Positions 8,002 to 17,134 of a stretch of DNA of 63,108 bases are shown here, in pieces (the stretch's first letter is position 1; each line of letters opens with the position of its first letter). A model generated the notes under the pieces. That model did no database searches and was not told where the DNA came from. It saw only the letters and a program-made list of their open reading frames with translations. Origin of the DNA: Candidatus Sulfuritelmatomonas gaucii (lineage in GTDB: Bacteria > Acidobacteriota > Terriglobia > Terriglobales > Acidobacteriaceae); the NCBI GenBank assembly GCA_900290245.1, contig OKRB01000086.1, positions 206,655 to 269,762 of the forward strand, written 5' to 3'. A program made the translations under genes and the position numbers.

Positions 8002-9846
8002 ATGAATGCCCCGGAAGTCGTTGGGCGGTACGAAATTATCGAGGAACTCGGCCGCGGCGCCATGGGCAGTGTGTTCAAGGCGCGTGATCCGGTTGTGGGC
8101 CGTACCGTTGCGCTCAAAACCATTCATTCCACAGCCCTCAATGGCTCACAAAGTGAGGAGTATCGCACGCGTTTTTATCGCGAGGCGCGGGCGTCCGGGG
8201 TTCTCGCGCATCCCGGCATCGTGCCCGTCTTCGACGTAGGCGAGCATCAGGGCGCGCCGTTCCTGGTGATGGAGTTCGTTGACGGCAGAACTCTCGCCGA
8301 CGCCATCAAAAAAGGCGAACGGTTCACGATCGACCGGGTTTGCGAGATCGGCCAGCAACTCGCTGAAGCCCTAGGTTACGCGCACCGCCAGGGCGTGATT
8401 CACCGCGATATCAAGCCGGCCAACATTCTGCTCACCTCGCGCGAGGTCTACGGCAGCGAGCGGCCGCGCATCACCGACTTCGGCATCGCCAAGCTGGCCG
8501 CGAGCGAGATCACCACCACGGGCCAGCTGCTGGGGACGCCTTCGTTTATGCCTCCCGAGCAATTCACGGGAGCGCCCATCGATGGGCGTGCCGATTTGTT
8601 TTCCCTTGGGGTCATCCTTTATTCCCTGTCGACAGGCGAGCAGCCTTTTCCCGGCGAAACCATGACGGCGGTTTCCTACAAAGTGGTGTACACCGAGCCG
8701 GTTCCTCCATCCAGGTTGAACCCTGCCGTACCAGCCACGTTGGAAAATGTGATCCTGAAATGCCTGGCAAAGAACCCCACGGCGCGCTATCAGAGCGGCG
8801 AGGAGGTCGCACGCGATCTGGCCGCGATTCGCATGAATGCACCAGCCGGCGCAGCGCAGCCCGTGGCGCCGCAGGTTGCCGAGTCTGACGCCACGCTCGG
8901 GCTCGCGCCCATTGCTGCCCCGGCCCCGGCTCTGCATGCCAAGATGCCGGGCGCAACGGCGGCGAGTTCGCAAAAGCCTGCGAAGACACCCGGCAAAGCC
9001 CTGCCCTTCGAAACAGTTTTTGCCGTGGTCCTGCTGACTGTCGCGGGCTTCGTAGCGATTGTGGCCCTGGGATGGGTATTGATCGCGCACCATCGCAGCA
9101 TGGTGGCTCTTGAGCAGCGCCAGCCCGCAAATCCTCCTGCGGCAAAACCCGCGGCAGTGCCGCAGCAGGTTCCGCAGCCACAACCCGAGACCCCGCCCGC
9201 GCTGCCCGAATCAGCGGCGCCAGCCGTTGAGAACCAGCCGCCGGCTCCAGCCCCTGCGACCGGCGAGAAACAAGTCGCGGCAAACGCGCCCCTGGAATCA
9301 AAGCCTGCCGCGAAAAAACCAGCGCCAGGCAAACCGTCGGTAACGGCGCCTCCGCCTGCCAGTTCCGAGCCCGCCGCAGCCACTCCTCCGGCTGTCGCCA
9401 AGACTGCCGCGCCTCCGCCTCCCGCGGCCGCGGCGTCCACGCCGAATGCTCCAGCCGGCCTGGGATTCGATCCCCGGAAGCTCGACCCGAAAACGAACGC
9501 CAAAATGAAAATCGACTTGAGCCACCTGCCTGTGGGCCTGCCGTATGTTGTGCAAATGAACGGCAAGGTATATTTGCGCGGCATTACCGGGGAGAAGACG
9601 GACCTCGACAATCTTTATGTCCCGCCGGGAACGCAGAAGTTCCAGGTGACGATGAAGAGCGGCGGGCAGCAGAAGGCCTCAAACACGGTGAGCCAGGAGT
9701 TCAAAGTAAAAAAACGCGAAACCCTGAAAATTGAGCTGACAAAGCAGACCAAACCTCCCGCCAGTTCCGCAGATCCGCTCGGCGGCGATGCCAAAATCGT
9801 CCTGTCATTAGTGAGCGGCCTGACCGTGGCCGGGTTGCATCTGTAA
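8002..9846 (+). CDS. transmembrane Ser/Thr protein kinase (Hanks/PknB type)
   Basis: A 614-residue protein. The kinase domain (about 9-275) has the Gly loop GRGAMGSVFKA, the VALK lysine, the catalytic loop HRDIKPANIL, DFGIAK and the GTPSFMPPEQ activation-segment end. A Pro/Ala-rich stretch precedes a single membrane segment (about 335-358, VLLTVAGFVAIVALGWVLIA). The outer part is a long low-complexity Pro/Ala/Lys linker (about 370-490) ending in a small, probably beta-rich domain. It lies 64 bases after the FHA-phosphatase gene on the same strand and probably works with it: autophosphorylated Thr on the kinase is a likely FHA ligand. Confidence 0.93.
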   Translation: MNAPEVVGRYEIIEELGRGAMGSVFKARDPVVGRTVALKTIHSTALNGSQSEEYRTRFYREARASGVLAHPGIVPVFDVGEHQGAPFLVMEFVDGRTLADAIKKGERFTIDRVCEIGQQLAEALGYAHRQGVIHRDIKPANILLTSREVYGSERPRITDFGIAKLAASEITTTGQLLGTPSFMPPEQFTGAPIDGRADLFSLGVILYSLSTGEQPFPGETMTAVSYKVVYTEPVPPSRLNPAVPATLENVILKCLAKNPTARYQSGEEVARDLAAIRMNAPAGAAQPVAPQVAESDATLGLAPIAAPAPALHAKMPGATAASSQKPAKTPGKALPFETVFAVVLLTVAGFVAIVALGWVLIAHHRSMVALEQRQPANPPAAKPAAVPQQVPQPQPETPPALPESAAPAVENQPPAPAPATGEKQVAANAPLESKPAAKKPAPGKPSVTAPPPASSEPAAATPPAVAKTAAPPPPAAAASTPNAPAGLGFDPRKLDPKTNAKMKIDLSHLPVGLPYVVQMNGKVYLRGITGEKTDLDNLYVPPGTQKFQVTMKSGGQQKASNTVSQEFKVKKRETLKIELTKQTKPPASSADPLGGDAKIVLSLVSGLTVAGLHL

Positions 9847-10020
9847 CAGAACTGTCACATTCGTTGATTAGGATTACGTTATCTTCTACGCGCCTTTCGC
9901 AAACGATGGATGGGGCCATGCCAGGGGCGGAAGATCCCCGGAACCAGCTTCGAACTCGCGCCAATGGCACGACAGTTCACCGCGGTTCCAGGACCTCGCG
10001 ACGCAAAAAGGAACAGCGCA

Positions 10021-10356
10021 ATGCAAATCTCGACGGAAGAAATGGCCGGGGGCATTACCAGGGTCGCTTTGGATGGACGCCTTGACATTGCCGGAGCCGC
10101 ACTTGTCGATCTCAAAATGAATGTGATCGCTGGAAGCAGCCGCAAGCTGCTGATCGACTTGCAGAACGTTTCGTTTCTTGGCTCCATGGGTTTACGTTCG
10201 ATCGTGCTCCCTGCGCGGGCGGTTCTTGGCCGCGGCGGCAAGGTTGTGCTCTTCGCGCCGAGTGAAATGGTGCAGTCGGTGATCAAAACCAGCGGGATCG
10301 ATTCTCTGCTGCCGATTCACCACGATCTCGCCGCAGCGGTCGCCGCATTGCAATGA
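10021..10356 (+). CDS. STAS-domain anti-sigma factor antagonist (RsbV/SpoIIAA-like)
   Basis: A 111-residue single STAS domain: VALDGRLDIAGAALVDL, then LLIDLQNVSFLGSMGLRSIV. The Ser in FLGSMG is at the position phosphorylated in RsbV/SpoIIAA. It would bind the partner HATPase when dephosphorylated by a PP2C enzyme such as the product of the gene at 6243. The start at 10021 is supported by AAGGA upstream and by beginning exactly at the domain. The stop overlaps the next start (ATGA), which implies translational coupling and matched stoichiometry. Confidence 0.88.
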   Translation: MQISTEEMAGGITRVALDGRLDIAGAALVDLKMNVIAGSSRKLLIDLQNVSFLGSMGLRSIVLPARAVLGRGGKVVLFAPSEMVQSVIKTSGIDSLLPIHHDLAAAVAALQ

Positions 10357-10832
10357 GCCCTTACGAATTGTTGGCGGCAAGCATGGCCACACAAGACACG
10401 CTCCAGCCCGCGCCCCGGCTGATTCTGCAGAGCCGGCTGAGTGAAATCGCTCTGCTTTGGCCATGGGTTGAGGCCCTGGCCGCCGAATACGCGATGCCTT
10501 CGGACACGTTGTTTGCCGTCCACCTCTGCCTTGAAGAGGCGGTTTCCAACATCATTCGCCACGGATACGGGGAGCAGCCGGGCCATCGCATCACAGTTGA
10601 TTTCTCTCAGGAAAATGCAAGTAGCCTGTTCTTCGCCATTGAAGACCAGGCACCGCCCTTCGATCCCCTCGGGCACCCGGCGGTTCCGGCAATGCCGGCT
10701 GCGGAGTCGATCGACCGGCTGGAGCCGGGAGGCCACGGTATCCGCCTTCTGCGCAGGTTTGCCGGCAGTCTGGGCTACCAGAGGCTCGCAAATGGCAATC
10801 GGCTCATCATCCGCTTCCCCATCTATCGCTGA
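10353..10832 (+). CDS. HATPase-domain anti-sigma factor kinase (RsbW/SpoIIAB-like)
   Basis: A 159-residue GHKL ATPase with the N-box LCLEEAVSNIIRHGY (catalytic Glu and Mg-binding Asn), a G1-type segment EDQAPPFDPL, and a G2-type GGHGIRLLRRF. RsbW-type proteins phosphorylate the STAS partner and sequester a sigma factor or another regulator. Coupled by an ATGA overlap to the STAS gene. No sigma-B-like gene is adjacent, so its target is not known from this window. Confidence 0.85.
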   Translation: MSPYELLAASMATQDTLQPAPRLILQSRLSEIALLWPWVEALAAEYAMPSDTLFAVHLCLEEAVSNIIRHGYGEQPGHRITVDFSQENASSLFFAIEDQAPPFDPLGHPAVPAMPAAESIDRLEPGGHGIRLLRRFAGSLGYQRLANGNRLIIRFPIYR

Positions 10833-10957
10833 TCCTTTCGGCTCAAGTTGCTCATTCCAGGCGTTCCCGCTGCGTTTGTCTCTCCGGCGAACGCTACTTG
10901 GGTTATCATTGCGTCTATAAGGTGTGTGCGGCCAGCTTCCCCTTAGAGGCCGCGCTG

Positions 10958-12157
10958 GTGGTGTGTGTGTCCCATATCTTCAAACGGATCGTTTTTGCAA
11001 TTGCGGTGGTGATCTGTGCAACCCTCGTCCTCGGATTTGCCTTGGGCGAATTCGGCTGGATCGGTGTCCATGCCGGCGATGACCAGGATGGCGCCTACCG
11101 CCAGATGCGCGTCTATGCCGAGGTCCTGCGCAAAATTCAGAACTACTACGTCACGCCGCCAGACATCAACTCGGTCACGAACGGCGCGCTCCACGGTCTT
11201 CTGGATTCGCTCGATCCCGATTCCAGCTATCTGACGCCGGCCGAGTACAAGATGTATAAGGACCGCCCCGCTACTGAGAACGGGCACGTCGGAATCACCA
11301 TTTCCAAGCGCTTTGGCTATGCCACGATTGTCAACGTTCTGCCCGGATCGCCCGCGGACCAGGAACACCTGCGCGATGGCGACGTCATCGATCTGATTGA
11401 AGGCCAGTCGACTCACGACCTGCCGCTTGCATTGGTCCGCTTCATGCTGGCCGGCAAGCCAAGCACCTCGGTCACCATCTCAGTGGTGCGGCCCTTCAAG
11501 CCGGATCCGGACAAAATGACGCTGAATCGCGTAGCGCTGACCGCGCCTCCGCTCGGCGAGCAGTTTTATGAGAACGCCAGCATACTTTACCTGAAGCCGG
11601 GCGTTCTTACCACATCCCGCGTGGATGACATCGCCGCAAAGATCAAGGGCGCCGGCAAGGGCCGCAAGATTCTCCTGGATCTGCGTGACACGACCGGCGA
11701 CGACCCCAAGGAGGGTCTGCGCCTGGCGAACTTTTTCATCAAGCAGGGCACTCTGGCTTCGCTTGAAGGTCAGAAATTCCCGACGCAGACATTCACTGCC
11801 GATCCAGCCCAGTGCCTCACGGATGCGCCGGTTGCCGTGCTGGTGAATCATGGAACCTATGGCGCGTCGGAACTGGTTGCGGCGGCGGTCGAAGACCTGA
11901 AGCGCGGCGATGTTGTGGGAGAGCGTACTTTCGGAGAGGGCGCGGTGCAGCGGACCATCGATCTGCCCGACAGCGCCGCACTGATGCTGACCGTCGCGAA
12001 GTACGAGGATCCCGCAGGCAAAAAGATTCAGGACGATGCCGTGACTCCCAATCTGGTGGTCGCGTCACCCGAAGATGATGGCGAACCAATACCGCCATCG
12101 AATGTCGATGACCAGCTGAATCAGGCGCTGGCATTGTTGAAGACCAAGAACGGTTAA
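10958..12157 (+). CDS. S41-family (CtpA/Tsp-like) PDZ protein without the catalytic Ser-Lys dyad
   Basis: About 399 residues: a membrane anchor (RIVFAIAVVICATLVLGFAL), the CtpA cap and PDZ domain (GHVGITISKRFGYATIVNV, GSPADQEHLRDGDVI), then the S41 core (LLDLRDTTGDDPKEGLRLA, NHGTYGASELVAAA, ERTFGEGAVQ). In active CtpA/Tsp the motif is SASASE with the nucleophile at the middle Ser, and the base is the Lys in FGKG 25 residues later. Here these positions are Gly302 and Glu327, again exactly 25 apart. It is therefore probably a non-proteolytic PDZ scaffold. I chose the GTG at 10958 (GAGG upstream); a TTG at 10898 is a longer alternative. Confidence 0.8.
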   Translation: MVCVSHIFKRIVFAIAVVICATLVLGFALGEFGWIGVHAGDDQDGAYRQMRVYAEVLRKIQNYYVTPPDINSVTNGALHGLLDSLDPDSSYLTPAEYKMYKDRPATENGHVGITISKRFGYATIVNVLPGSPADQEHLRDGDVIDLIEGQSTHDLPLALVRFMLAGKPSTSVTISVVRPFKPDPDKMTLNRVALTAPPLGEQFYENASILYLKPGVLTTSRVDDIAAKIKGAGKGRKILLDLRDTTGDDPKEGLRLANFFIKQGTLASLEGQKFPTQTFTADPAQCLTDAPVAVLVNHGTYGASELVAAAVEDLKRGDVVGERTFGEGAVQRTIDLPDSAALMLTVAKYEDPAGKKIQDDAVTPNLVVASPEDDGEPIPPSNVDDQLNQALALLKTKNG

Positions 12158-12160
12158 TTC

Positions 12161-12243
12161 GCATCTTGTTTCAGCGCATTTGTTTCCCTGCATCTGTGTC
12201 CCGATCCGCATTTGCGTTCCGACCTGCATTTGTGTCCCGATTT
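12161..12243 (+). repeat. degenerate 18-bp tandem repeat
   Basis: Three consecutive 18-base units (12190, 12208, 12226) of consensus GCATTTGTGTCCCGATCT, preceded by two shorter, decayed copies at 12161 and 12176. It lies between the S41-like gene and the PBP1A gene. Confidence 0.7.
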
Positions 12244-12384
12244 GACCGTTGTTTCCCGCTCGTGCACGGCGTGGTGCGCGATTCTTGCATCACAGATTCT
12301 ACCCATCGATCCAATGCTAGCCTTGAGCTAGAGCATCTCTCTTTCGCGCTTGCAGAAGAGTGATGTCGATGAGGCCAGACCCGT

Positions 12385-14631
12385 TTGGCTGCCACTTCCA
12401 ATCAGCCGGTTAAAGCTCGCCCGCAGGCGCGCGCACGGCGCAGTGTCGGTCCACCGCTGCCGCCGAGCCGAAGGCGCAAACTGGCCGGTCGCTCCGCGAT
12501 CACGGTTCTCATCGTGCTCGCCGCCGTGACCGGTTCTCTGGCCGGGCTCACTCTTGTTTATTCCGTCAACCTGCCGCAGATTGACGAGCTCGAGCAGTAC
12601 CGTCCATCCACCATCACAGATCTCTACGACCGCAAAGGGCGCATCATCGGCTCTTTCGCGCTCGAGCGCCGCGAGGTGGTCGGCTACGACGGCTTTGCGC
12701 CCGTCCTGCGCGAGGCCGTGATCTCGATTGAAGACAAGAATTTCGACTCGCACTGGGGAATCAATGTTTTCCGGGTGGCCGGCGCCGCGTGGCACGACAT
12801 TCGCACGCACGGGCGCGGCCAGGGCGCATCCACGCTCACCATGCAGCTGGCGCGCAATCTCTTTCTCTCCTCCGATCGCACCGTGATGCGCAAGGTGCAG
12901 GAAGCGTATCTCGCCATCCAGATCGAACGCGCGTTCACCAAGCAGCAGATTTTCACGCTCTATGCCAACCAGATTTATTTAGGCAGCGGGAACTACGGAT
13001 TCGAGGCCGCTTCGGAATACTTCTTCTCAAAGCATGCCAGGGATCTGAACCTCGACGAAGCCGCTTTGCTGGCCGGTCTCCCCAAAGGACCCGTCGCATT
13101 TTCGCCGCTCCTCAATCCGGAACGCGCGCTTCGCCGCCGCAATCTGGTCATCAGCGAAATGGAGTCGGACGGCGTGATCACCCATGCCGAGGCCGATACC
13201 GCGCGCTCGGCTCCGCTTGGCCTGCGCGTTGCTGCGCCCGAAAGTTCGGTGGCCCCCTGGTTCCAGGAAGAAGTGCGGCGCGAACTCAACAAGCACTTTG
13301 GCTCAGACGAGGTGCACGAGGCCGGCCTTCGCGTGGATACGACCCTTGATCTCGATTTGCAGAAAACAGCCAACCAGGCCGTGGCCGACGGGGTGGCCGC
13401 GTACGAGCGGCGCCACGGATGGAAAGGCAAGCTCGAAAACATTGTTTCGAGCGGCGCTACGCTCTCCAACTACAGGCATCCGGACTGGGCGGTCGTCTCC
13501 GGACCGGGCGGTTACGTCCATGCGCTGGTCACACGCGCGCTCCCGCTCGAGATTGACGCGCTTATTGGCCCTCCCGATCAGCCGGGCACCGAAATCATCC
13601 TGGTGCCCCCGGACTGGCAGTGGACCGGTATTCGTTATGGCGATACTTTGGTCAAACCCGGCGACATCATCTATGTGCGCCTCGGCGCTGCCACTGAAGC
13701 AGGCCTGCGTCGTGTGGCACTGGAGCAGGATTCGGGAGCGCAAGGTTCGCTGCTGGCCATCGACAACACTAGCGGCGATGTGCTGGCCATGGTGGGCGGC
13801 CGCGACTACGCGCTCTCGGTCTTCAACCGCGCAACGCAGGCCGAGCGTCAGACCGGATCGAGTTTCAAGCCCTACGTTTACACCGCCGCAGTTGAAGATG
13901 GCGTAAAGCCCACCGACATCATCGTCGATGGACCTGTGCGCTTCGGCAACTACGTCCCGCACAATTATGAAAATGACTTCAAGGGCCCCATGACGATTGC
14001 TGCCGCGTTCGCGGAGTCGCGGAACATTCCCGCGCTGAAACTGGCGGAGCGGGTTGGCATTCGCAACGTGATCGACGTGGCACACCACTTCGGCGTCACC
14101 TCAAACATTCCGCCCTATCTCCCGATTGCGCTGGGCGCGGTGGAGATCACCCTTGAAGAGCAGGTCGCATCCTACGCAGTCTTTCCCAACGATGGCATCC
14201 GCGTGGCCCCGCACCTCATCCGCAAGGTCTCCAATGCCGACGGCATCACGCTTTGGGAAGATGCCCCCGCTGTCAATCTGGTGCTCGACCAGAAGACTGC
14301 GCGCACCATGATGACCCTGCTTCGCGATGTGACCGATCGCGGCACCGGCGCCGCTGCCGCGCAGTTGAACCATCCGCTCGGCGGCAAGACCGGCACCACC
14401 AGCGACTTTACCGATGCATGGTTTCTTGGATTCTCGCCTTCCGTTACCTGCGGCGTTTGGGTGGGATACGACAGCCGGGAATCGCTCGGCAAAAAAGAGA
14501 CAGGCGCCGCCGTCGCCTTGCCCATATGGATCAATTTCATGCGCGCGGCGATTGCCGGCAAGCCTGACGAGCAGTTCCCTGGCGATCAAAATTCAACGCC
14601 GCTCGACGAGGCAGCCGCTCCTGCGCATTGA
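12385..14631 (+). CDS. bifunctional penicillin-binding protein 1A
   Basis: A 748-residue class A PBP. A basic N-terminus and one membrane segment (about 35-58) lead to the GT51 glycosyltransferase domain, with catalytic Glu in SIEDKNFDSHWG and the GASTLTMQLARNLFL segment. The transpeptidase domain follows, with the SxxK motif SSFK (Ser492), SRN and KTGTTSDFTDAWF. It polymerises and cross-links peptidoglycan at the cytoplasmic membrane. The frame has no ATG near the 5' end; the TTG at 12385, with GAGG about 11 bases upstream, gives a sensible N-terminus. Confidence 0.93.
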   Translation: MAATSNQPVKARPQARARRSVGPPLPPSRRRKLAGRSAITVLIVLAAVTGSLAGLTLVYSVNLPQIDELEQYRPSTITDLYDRKGRIIGSFALERREVVGYDGFAPVLREAVISIEDKNFDSHWGINVFRVAGAAWHDIRTHGRGQGASTLTMQLARNLFLSSDRTVMRKVQEAYLAIQIERAFTKQQIFTLYANQIYLGSGNYGFEAASEYFFSKHARDLNLDEAALLAGLPKGPVAFSPLLNPERALRRRNLVISEMESDGVITHAEADTARSAPLGLRVAAPESSVAPWFQEEVRRELNKHFGSDEVHEAGLRVDTTLDLDLQKTANQAVADGVAAYERRHGWKGKLENIVSSGATLSNYRHPDWAVVSGPGGYVHALVTRALPLEIDALIGPPDQPGTEIILVPPDWQWTGIRYGDTLVKPGDIIYVRLGAATEAGLRRVALEQDSGAQGSLLAIDNTSGDVLAMVGGRDYALSVFNRATQAERQTGSSFKPYVYTAAVEDGVKPTDIIVDGPVRFGNYVPHNYENDFKGPMTIAAAFAESRNIPALKLAERVGIRNVIDVAHHFGVTSNIPPYLPIALGAVEITLEEQVASYAVFPNDGIRVAPHLIRKVSNADGITLWEDAPAVNLVLDQKTARTMMTLLRDVTDRGTGAAAAQLNHPLGGKTGTTSDFTDAWFLGFSPSVTCGVWVGYDSRESLGKKETGAAVALPIWINFMRAAIAGKPDEQFPGDQNSTPLDEAAAPAH

Positions 14632-14642
14632 CCTCGGGTCCC

Positions 14643-15905
14643 TCACGCCGTGCCGAAGAGGCTGAATTTTTTCTTCTTTTGCTCCGCCGGCAATCCCGAG
14701 GCAATCCTGGCCATCACCTGGATCGAGCGTTGAATCTTGGATTCTTTCATAGCCAGCGGCTCAGCGGTGTCCTGCATTTCGCGCACGGCAGGATAGTCGT
14801 TGGGAATCCGCCATTGCGCTTCCCGCGTAAGCGCACTGCCGATGGATTCGGCACCGATCCCGAACATATCCGGTGTGTACCTGTTCAGCACTACCTCAAG
14901 CTTCGATGAATACGGCTGCAGCCATCCAGTAATCAGGCGATTCGCATTGCGCAATTCGGATATGCCTACCTGCGTGACGAGATAGATAGCGGCCGCATAG
15001 TCGAACAGGTGTGTCTCCGAAAGCTCCCACCGGGACCCCGCATCGACGACGACATATTCGAATGTCTTGGAGGCAACCGTCATCAGTTTGTCGATTGCCG
15101 CGTTCGTGATTCCGCTGCGCGAGAACGTGCCCGGCGCGCCAAGAACATACAAGCCTGACCGATGCAGGCACGACAGTTGTTGCAGAAATTGCGAGTCGAG
15201 GCGTTCGGGGTCCCGCAGCGCATCCACCGTCGAGAATTGGCTCGTAATTCCCAGGTTCAGAGCCGCATCGCCGAGCGGAAGGTCAAGGTCGATCAACAGA
15301 GTGCTCCGCTCTGACTCCTGCGCCACCGAGATTGCAAAGTTGCAGGCAGCCGTTGTGGCTCCGGAGCCTCCTTTTGCCCCGAGAAAAACAAACGACTTGC
15401 CGGTCACCTTCCGCGTATCGGGGACAATCCGCCCACGGCTGCTCACCCGGCTGAACGCTTCCTCAATCACGCCCGGCGCAAACGGGTAGATGAGAAACTC
15501 TCTCACGCCTGCTCGCATGCAGCGAATCAGCAAATCGTCGTTGCTGGCTCCGGAGTACGCGATCGGAGTTGTCGAGCTGCCATGGCTTAGCGCCTCGATC
15601 GTCTTCAGCGCGGCTTCCTGGTTTCCATCGACCGCCAGAAGGACCACATCGAAATTCTGGCTGATCAACAAACCGAAGTCCGCGACTTCGCGAAGCGGCG
15701 TAACTCGCGGCATCGCATCGCTGCTGTGTATCCCGCACACGACACTCGCGACGGCGTTGCGCCTCTCGAGAACCGGGTCGACAACCGCAATCGACAGTGC
15801 CTGCTGCCCCCCATTGGGGAGCCAGTAGCGCTCGTTATTGTTTGTTTCCGCTGTCACTGGGGAATTCAAGAATGCAACCCGATTCATGGCCGCTAGACGA
15901 TCCAT
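14643..15905 (-). CDS. CpaE-like pilus-assembly ATPase (receiver-like + MinD/ParA fold)
   Basis: A 420-residue protein. The N-terminal part (about 35-150) resembles a response-regulator receiver fold (FDVVLLAVDG, MRAGVREFLIYPF). It is followed by a MinD/ParA-type ATPase with a deviant Walker A, FLGAKGGSGATTAACN, and DLDLPLGDAALNLG. CpaE proteins localise Flp/Tad pilus machinery at the membrane or pole. No other tad genes are visible nearby. A second CpaE-like protein at 52979 shares phrases such as ISELRN(A/S)NRLI, so the two are paralogues. It is convergent with the PBP1A gene, 11 bases apart. Confidence 0.8.
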   Translation of the reverse strand: MDRLAAMNRVAFLNSPVTAETNNNERYWLPNGGQQALSIAVVDPVLERRNAVASVVCGIHSSDAMPRVTPLREVADFGLLISQNFDVVLLAVDGNQEAALKTIEALSHGSSTTPIAYSGASNDDLLIRCMRAGVREFLIYPFAPGVIEEAFSRVSSRGRIVPDTRKVTGKSFVFLGAKGGSGATTAACNFAISVAQESERSTLLIDLDLPLGDAALNLGITSQFSTVDALRDPERLDSQFLQQLSCLHRSGLYVLGAPGTFSRSGITNAAIDKLMTVASKTFEYVVVDAGSRWELSETHLFDYAAAIYLVTQVGISELRNANRLITGWLQPYSSKLEVVLNRYTPDMFGIGAESIGSALTREAQWRIPNDYPAVREMQDTAEPLAMKESKIQRSIQVMARIASGLPAEQKKKKFSLFGTA

Positions 15906-16144
15906 TTGGATGAGTCACCTTGCCATCCGGAATAGATGGCGAATTCGATTCGCTGATCTGTTAGCGAGATATTATCTGGAATCGCCCCAGATATGTTTCA
16001 GGGCCCGAAGAACCTACCTTGGGGGGACTCCAAGTAGATGGAAACCTAGTGAGAGTTTAGCCGTGTGTTGATTCAACGTCAATCGCGGATTCTCCACAGG
16101 GGAGTAGCGCGTGATGCGGAGTTGAAGTTACCTTTGGTGTCGCT

Positions 16145-17134
16145 TCACACACCTGCGGTCATCGAATCCAAACACCGAAAGTACCTCTTTGCGCGCGCCA
16201 CATCTTTGAAGATCTGGTTCTTCAACGCCTCCGGCGAAGGCCACTGCCGCTCGGTGCGAAGCCGGAACAGGAATTCGAGCTCGATTGAGGTACTTTCAGA
16301 GAGATCGATCGGCTCAAAATTCAGGATGTGTGACTCAACCGCGAAAGATGCTTCGCCGAACGTCGGCCGGTTGCCTACGTTCGTTACTGACTGGAACACG
16401 CGCCCGTTGACTTTAAGTCGCGTAACGTAGACGCCCATGGCGGGAAACAAACCGTCGTAACGAGCGAGATTCACGGTTGGGACCAGCAGCCGCGTCCCGA
16501 TGCCTCGCCCGGTGGCAGGTGTGGAAAGAATCGCAAATGGCCGCCCCAGCATCCACCGCGTCCGTCGCACGTCGCCCGCACCCACCAGCACGCGTATGGC
16601 CGAGCTCGAAACCTCCATGCCCCGCACGCGCACTGGCTCATGCCCGTGCACGGTGAACCCCAGATCGGCGCCCATGGCAGCCAGCTCTCTCACTCCGCCG
16701 GCTGCACCGCGTCCAAAACGGAAGTTCCGCCCTTCGTGGACGCTGTTCGTCGCCAGTGATGTGACCAGAACTCGCTCCACAAATTCGCGCGGCGACAAAT
16801 GGGCAAACGTCGCGTCGAATGGAAGCAAAAGGACAGCATCAATTCCGGTTTCTGCCAGCAGGCGCAGGCGCTCGGCGAGCGGAGTTAGCAGTAGCGGCGC
16901 CTCGGCCGGGCGCAAAAGCTGTTCCGGATGCGGATCGAACGTGATGGCCACGGCCCGTGCTTGCACTCTTCGCGCTTCGGCTGTCACAGCGGCAAGAATC
17001 TGGCGGTGACCCAGGTGAACGCCGTCAAAGTTGCCGACCGTGACCACGGAGGGACCATAGCCGGCTGGAATCTCCGACAGCGAGCGGAAGACGGCACACG
17101 AGTCAGGCGGCTGAGTGTCCATGTCGGCGGTCAT
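16145..17134 (-). CDS. ribF: bifunctional riboflavin kinase / FAD synthetase
   Basis: A 329-residue RibF. The N-terminal adenylyltransferase half has VTVGNFDGVHLGHRQIL and ITFDPHPEQLL; the C-terminal flavokinase half has the PTVNL motif and TNVGNRPTF. It converts riboflavin to FMN and FAD. The start overlaps the stop of the hydrolase gene at 17131 by four bases, so the two are translationally coupled. In the flavokinase half the usual GR.LGFPTAN loop reads TGRGIGTRLLVPTVN, a little longer than usual; PTxN is kept, so activity is expected. Confidence 0.93.
   Translation of the reverse strand: MTADMDTQPPDSCAVFRSLSEIPAGYGPSVVTVGNFDGVHLGHRQILAAVTAEARRVQARAVAITFDPHPEQLLRPAEAPLLLTPLAERLRLLAETGIDAVLLLPFDATFAHLSPREFVERVLVTSLATNSVHEGRNFRFGRGAAGGVRELAAMGADLGFTVHGHEPVRVRGMEVSSSAIRVLVGAGDVRRTRWMLGRPFAILSTPATGRGIGTRLLVPTVNLARYDGLFPAMGVYVTRLKVNGRVFQSVTNVGNRPTFGEASFAVESHILNFEPIDLSESTSIELEFLFRLRTERQWPSPEALKNQIFKDVARAKRYFRCLDSMTAGV

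Noticed and set aside
8790..9611. Minus-strand open frame of 273 residues within the kinase gene
   Set aside because: It lies opposite the low-complexity Pro/Ala region of the kinase; the composition is an artefact of GC-rich codons.
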